Source of the DNA: Defluviitaleaceae bacterium
GTDB lineage: Bacteria; Bacillota; Clostridia; Lachnospirales; UBA5962
Direction: 5' to 3'
Assembly (NCBI GenBank): GCA_009780765.1
Contig: WQZK01000068.1
Location: 1 to 8,591, forward strand
Length of the DNA stretch: 8,591 nt
The notes beneath the pieces are model-generated. The model saw only the letters and a list, made by a program, of their open reading frames with translations, had not been told where the DNA came from and did not search any database. Positions 5,462-8,591 of this stretch are shown here, piece after piece. The position numbers and the translations under genes were made by a program. The stretch's first letter is position 1. Each line of letters starts with the position of its first letter.

Positions 5462-7180
5462 ATGGGTGTATTACAAAAACTTCGTAAAATTTTAGATAGA
5501 GGCACTAAAATAAGGCTATTTATTGTGCTTGTAGGTATTATTATTGGTGCGGGGTTAGAAGTATTGGCACTATCTATCATTTCCCCTCTTATTTCTGTTT
5601 TGCTTGACCCAAATATGGTATATGATAACCCATTTATTTTTTGGGTTTACGATTTTGTGGGATTCGGTGGTACTGATGCATTCTTGGCCTTTTTGACGTT
5701 TGCGTTGGCTGGGATATATATTATTAGAGGAGCATATTTGTATCTATTTAGCAAAATAAAATTTCGTTTTATTGCACGCCGTCAAGCAATGATGTCTAAT
5801 AAGATGATGAGAAAAATAATGGGATTTTCCTATATTTATCATGCAAATAACAATGGGGCGGTGCTTCAGCGTACAATTATAGAAGATATTTTTAATATGT
5901 TTAGTCTTATAACTAACTTGCTTATGATGCTTATGGAATTACTTATGATGTTGTTTATTTTAGTGTTTTTAGTGATTGTTTCACCTATTATGACATTGTT
6001 TGTTGTACTGTTGGCAGCAATATGTGTTATTTTATATTTAAAGGCATTTCGCAACGCTATACGCGTTGCAGGGCAAAGAAACCGTAGTGCTCATATAGGG
6101 ATGCGTAAAACAGTGAACCAGGCACTTGGAGGAATTAAAGAAGTAAAAGTTTTGAGGCGTGAAACGTATTTTTCTTCAATATTTAATAGATTTAGTGATG
6201 TATTTGTCAAGGAAAATACTCGATTTCAAACCCTGAATGTTCTTCCTAAGTTGGTAATAGAGGCCGTTTGTTTTGGCGGGGCTTTTGCATTAGTGGGGTT
6301 TTTTATTTTAGTCGGAACAGATATCACCGGAATAGTGCCACAGCTTAGTGTTTTTGTACTTGCGGCTTTTAGATTATTGCCTGCCATTGGTAGGTTAGTA
6401 TCGCAGTATAATATGGTTGTGTACAATTTGCCATCTGTGGATGCTGTGTATAGAAATTTATTTGAAGAAGAAACACGAGAATCTAATTCAATTTCAACAG
6501 TTAAACCAGTTGATGGGTCAGGTGTATATGTGCGAGGTTTATCATATGAATACCCTAATGCTACCAAGTCGGTTTTAAATGATGTGAATCTTGATATACC
6601 TGAAAACAAATCGGTAGCTTTTGTAGGTCCTTCTGGTGCAGGCAAGACGACTTTAGCGGATTTAATTTTGGGAATTTTAACGCCAGTGACCGGGTCTATA
6701 TTTCATAAAGGTAGGATTGCACATAACAATTTTGATGAATGGGGACAGCATATAGGATATATTCCTCAGCAGATATATCTACTTGATGAAACTATCCTCG
6801 AAAATGTTGCATTTGGAATTGATCGAGAAAAAATAGATGAAGATATGGTGTGGAAAGCCTTAGAACAAGCACAACTAGTAGAATTTGTGAAGAGCTTGCC
6901 AGGGGGACTTGAGACTGTTGTTGGTGACAGGGGTATACGCTTAAGTGGTGGACAGAGGCAACGTATGGGTATTGCACGTGCGTTATATGCGGATCCTTCT
7001 ATTTTGGTGCTGGACGAGGCCACATCTAGCTTGGATGATGATACAGAAAAAGCTGTGATGGATGCGATAGTTAGCCTTGCGGGCAAAAAAACGATGCTTA
7101 TTATAGCCCATAGATTGAGTACAATAGAGCATTGTGATATTGTGTACCGGATAGAAAATGGAAGCGTAAATAAATTATAA
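5462..7180 (+). CDS. ABC exporter, fused permease and ATPase (MsbA/PglK-like candidate flippase)
   Basis: A 572-residue half-transporter: an N-terminal membrane domain with about six hydrophobic segments (near 18-48, 73-97, 145-172, 174-195, 262-288, 290-310), then a complete nucleotide-binding domain. Visible motifs are Walker A GPSGAGKTT (389-397), the Q-loop Gln436 in YIPQQ, signature LSGGQRQ (494-500), Walker B ILVLDE (514-519), D-loop SSLD and switch His550 in IIAHRLS. All catalytic residues are present, so it should be active as a homodimer. Members of this group move lipids, lipid-linked oligosaccharides (PglK of Campylobacter), peptides or drugs. Between glycan-modifying genes and a polymerase, flipping of an undecaprenyl-linked oligosaccharide is the favoured role, by context only. 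There is no peptidase domain and no precursor peptide gene beside it, which argues against bacteriocin export. Confidence 0.9.
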   Translation: MGVLQKLRKILDRGTKIRLFIVLVGIIIGAGLEVLALSIISPLISVLLDPNMVYDNPFIFWVYDFVGFGGTDAFLAFLTFALAGIYIIRGAYLYLFSKIKFRFIARRQAMMSNKMMRKIMGFSYIYHANNNGAVLQRTIIEDIFNMFSLITNLLMMLMELLMMLFILVFLVIVSPIMTLFVVLLAAICVILYLKAFRNAIRVAGQRNRSAHIGMRKTVNQALGGIKEVKVLRRETYFSSIFNRFSDVFVKENTRFQTLNVLPKLVIEAVCFGGAFALVGFFILVGTDITGIVPQLSVFVLAAFRLLPAIGRLVSQYNMVVYNLPSVDAVYRNLFEEETRESNSISTVKPVDGSGVYVRGLSYEYPNATKSVLNDVNLDIPENKSVAFVGPSGAGKTTLADLILGILTPVTGSIFHKGRIAHNNFDEWGQHIGYIPQQIYLLDETILENVAFGIDREKIDEDMVWKALEQAQLVEFVKSLPGGLETVVGDRGIRLSGGQRQRMGIARALYADPSILVLDEATSSLDDDTEKAVMDAIVSLAGKKTMLIIAHRLSTIEHCDIVYRIENGSVNKL

Positions 7181-7194
7181 AGGATGAAAGCTAG

Positions 7195-8589
7195 ATGCAA
7201 GTAAAAAGTACTGAAAGCACCAGAATTAATTGTGGCATTTATAATTTTATAAAGTCGTACTCCATACTTATTTTAATTGAAATTTATTTTTTAATGACTG
7301 TGATTATGTTATTTTTTGGATTAATTAATTGGGAGATACATCGGCCGGGTAGATTGGTTGCGTACTTATTTGCGTGTCATATTTCATTATGTGCTGGATA
7401 TATACTTTATACAAAATGGGCTGCCAAAAAAAAGCTGAAGTATTCACTTAGCATAAGTCAAAAAATTGGAGATATTTTTGTTAAATATTTTTGGATTATG
7501 TTCGGACTTTCTGTATTTGCAGTTATCATTACAATTAACTTATCAATACCTATGTATACGCCTTTGCAATTTTTTGATGCCGCAAGAAGTGGTTTTTTCA
7601 GCCCAGGTGAACAATATCAACAACATCTTGCAAATTTTTGGCAAGACCAAAATCGAAGCCGAGCAATCATTCTTTTAGGGCTAAGTAGTCTAGTTGCACC
7701 GTTTGCATTTTCCTTCATCCCAATATCGATATTGCTACGAGAAAGACTTACACTATCAAAAAATATAGCTTTGTATGTTGCGATTATTTTTAATGTTATG
7801 GGGGCTATTGTTACCGGAACAAATGTTGCTAATTTTGTAATCGCTTTTTTTGTTGTTGTTGCAGTATTTTGTAAATGTTTAATTCAATTTAGAGAACATA
7901 GACTTAGTGGGGTTAGAAAAAATCTAGACATTTGTGTATTTGCTATTTTACTTTCTATATTTGCATTGCTTTTTTTCCACTTCTCAATTGGTGATCGTCT
8001 ATATAGGCAAGGCTTTAGAGGAACACGTGAAGAAGCTTTTATTATGCATATTCCTTCGGCAGAATCACTGGGATTAAGACCGACTCTAATTAATAATAGT
8101 CGTATAACGCTGGAATTTTATCTGCTTCATGCGTATCTTGTTTTAGATGCAGCGTTTGACGAGCCTTTTGTCTTTACGCGTGGTATGGGACATTCCGCAG
8201 CTTTGAGTACAGCTATTGGGGTAGTGTTTGGGGTCGAAAACCATCATCACAATACTTATTCAAGACGTGTGGACTCAGCGCGGACTGTAGCTGTCGGAGG
8301 CTTTCTTCCTGCGTACTCGGATATAGCCAGTGATGTGACTTTTCCGGGTTCTATTATTGTGTTTTTCTTTATTGGGTTGGGGCTTGCTGCGGTTTGGGTG
8401 CGCACTACCTTGACAGAGAATCCGTTGAGCTTTGCTTTGGTTGTTATTCTTTCGTTGTTCTTTATAACGTTGCAAACTAGGGGGGAATTCCTTGGGCATC
8501 CACCAAATTACTTTGCATTTCTTGGCTTAGTCATTGCAAATATTTTTATTTCAGTAATACAAAGGCCCATTAAAGATACACAGGCCTAA
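7195..8589 (+). CDS. Wzy-like oligosaccharide repeat-unit polymerase
   Basis: A 464-residue integral membrane protein with roughly ten hydrophobic segments (near 24-44, 54-73, 97-114, 158-181, 190-208, 211-230, 245-262, 382-402, 411-426, 437-455). A large hydrophilic loop spans about 263-381. That layout, with a big extracytoplasmic loop late in the protein and few conserved residues, is typical of Wzy/O-antigen-ligase-like polymerases, which join lipid-linked repeat units at the outer face of the membrane. The loop contains GTREE, LEFYLLHAYL, HHHNTYSRRVD and DIASDVTFPGS, which resemble positions often conserved in such proteins. An O-antigen ligase or another polytopic protein cannot be ruled out. 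ATG 7195 lies 14 nt after the ABC gene's stop, with AAAGGA (7179-7184) as its ribosome site, so the two genes are probably cotranscribed. A run of eight A lies at 7427-7434. Confidence 0.78.
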   Translation: MQVKSTESTRINCGIYNFIKSYSILILIEIYFLMTVIMLFFGLINWEIHRPGRLVAYLFACHISLCAGYILYTKWAAKKKLKYSLSISQKIGDIFVKYFWIMFGLSVFAVIITINLSIPMYTPLQFFDAARSGFFSPGEQYQQHLANFWQDQNRSRAIILLGLSSLVAPFAFSFIPISILLRERLTLSKNIALYVAIIFNVMGAIVTGTNVANFVIAFFVVVAVFCKCLIQFREHRLSGVRKNLDICVFAILLSIFALLFFHFSIGDRLYRQGFRGTREEAFIMHIPSAESLGLRPTLINNSRITLEFYLLHAYLVLDAAFDEPFVFTRGMGHSAALSTAIGVVFGVENHHHNTYSRRVDSARTVAVGGFLPAYSDIASDVTFPGSIIVFFFIGLGLAAVWVRTTLTENPLSFALVVILSLFFITLQTRGEFLGHPPNYFAFLGLVIANIFISVIQRPIKDTQA

Positions 8590-8591
8590 GA

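Noticed and set aside
5405..5491. Short ORF starting ATGGATTTAGAG in the gap before the ABC transporter gene.
   Set aside because: It is under 30 codons, lacks a ribosome site and runs out of frame into the start of a well-supported gene.
6226..7200. Long reverse-strand ORFs opposite the ABC transporter (6226-6645 and 6766-7200), plus others at 1136-1438 and 8275-8499.
   Set aside because: They lie wholly or almost wholly opposite strongly supported + strand genes, show no recognisable motifs and look like compositional shadows.

Overview
The window is a 36-40% GC-looking, AT-rich stretch in which every convincing gene lies on the + strand. It reads as part of a surface-polysaccharide (capsule, exopolysaccharide or cell-wall glycan) biosynthesis locus. 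Strong purine-rich Shine-Dalgarno sites (AAGGAGG, AGGGAG), short gene spacing and protein families common in clostridial polysaccharide loci suggest a low-GC Gram-positive (Firmicutes, probably Clostridia or a relative). The species cannot be named from this sequence.

Layout. 1-537: 3' end of a family 2 glycosyltransferase, cut by the window edge. 531-1637: polysaccharide pyruvyl transferase family protein, overlapping the first gene by 7 nt. 1638-2209: an accessory gap of about 570 nt. It holds a well-formed sigma-A-type promoter, an orphan HigA-like/XRE helix-turn-helix gene whose N-terminal part is separated by one in-frame TGA, a terminator-like hairpin and a doubtful 53-codon ORF. 2210-3220: zinc-ribbon class I SAM methyltransferase. 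Its 3' end carries a 48-bp-type tandem duplication in which one base has been lost, ending the protein about 40 residues early. 3410-4267: glycosyltransferase-like protein of an uncharacterised type. 4277-5401: divergent aminoglycoside/choline-kinase-like (APH-fold) protein with altered catalytic motifs. 5462-7180: one-polypeptide ABC exporter of the MsbA/PglK type. 7195-8589: multi-spanning Wzy-like repeat-unit polymerase.

How the genes could work together (inference): glycosyltransferases build a lipid-linked repeat unit at the inner face of the membrane. The pyruvyl transferase, methyltransferase and perhaps the kinase-like protein decorate it, the ABC protein could flip it, and the Wzy-like protein could polymerise it outside. 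The pairing of an ABC-type flippase candidate with a Wzy-like polymerase, in place of the usual Wzx, is the most system-level oddity. The initiating sugar-phosphate transferase, the chain-length regulators and any Wzx are not in view.

I found no RNA gene, CRISPR array, insertion sequence or recognisable defence system. The clearest sequence-level discoveries are the two gene lesions: the TGA in the antitoxin-like gene and the repeat-associated frameshift in the methyltransferase gene.
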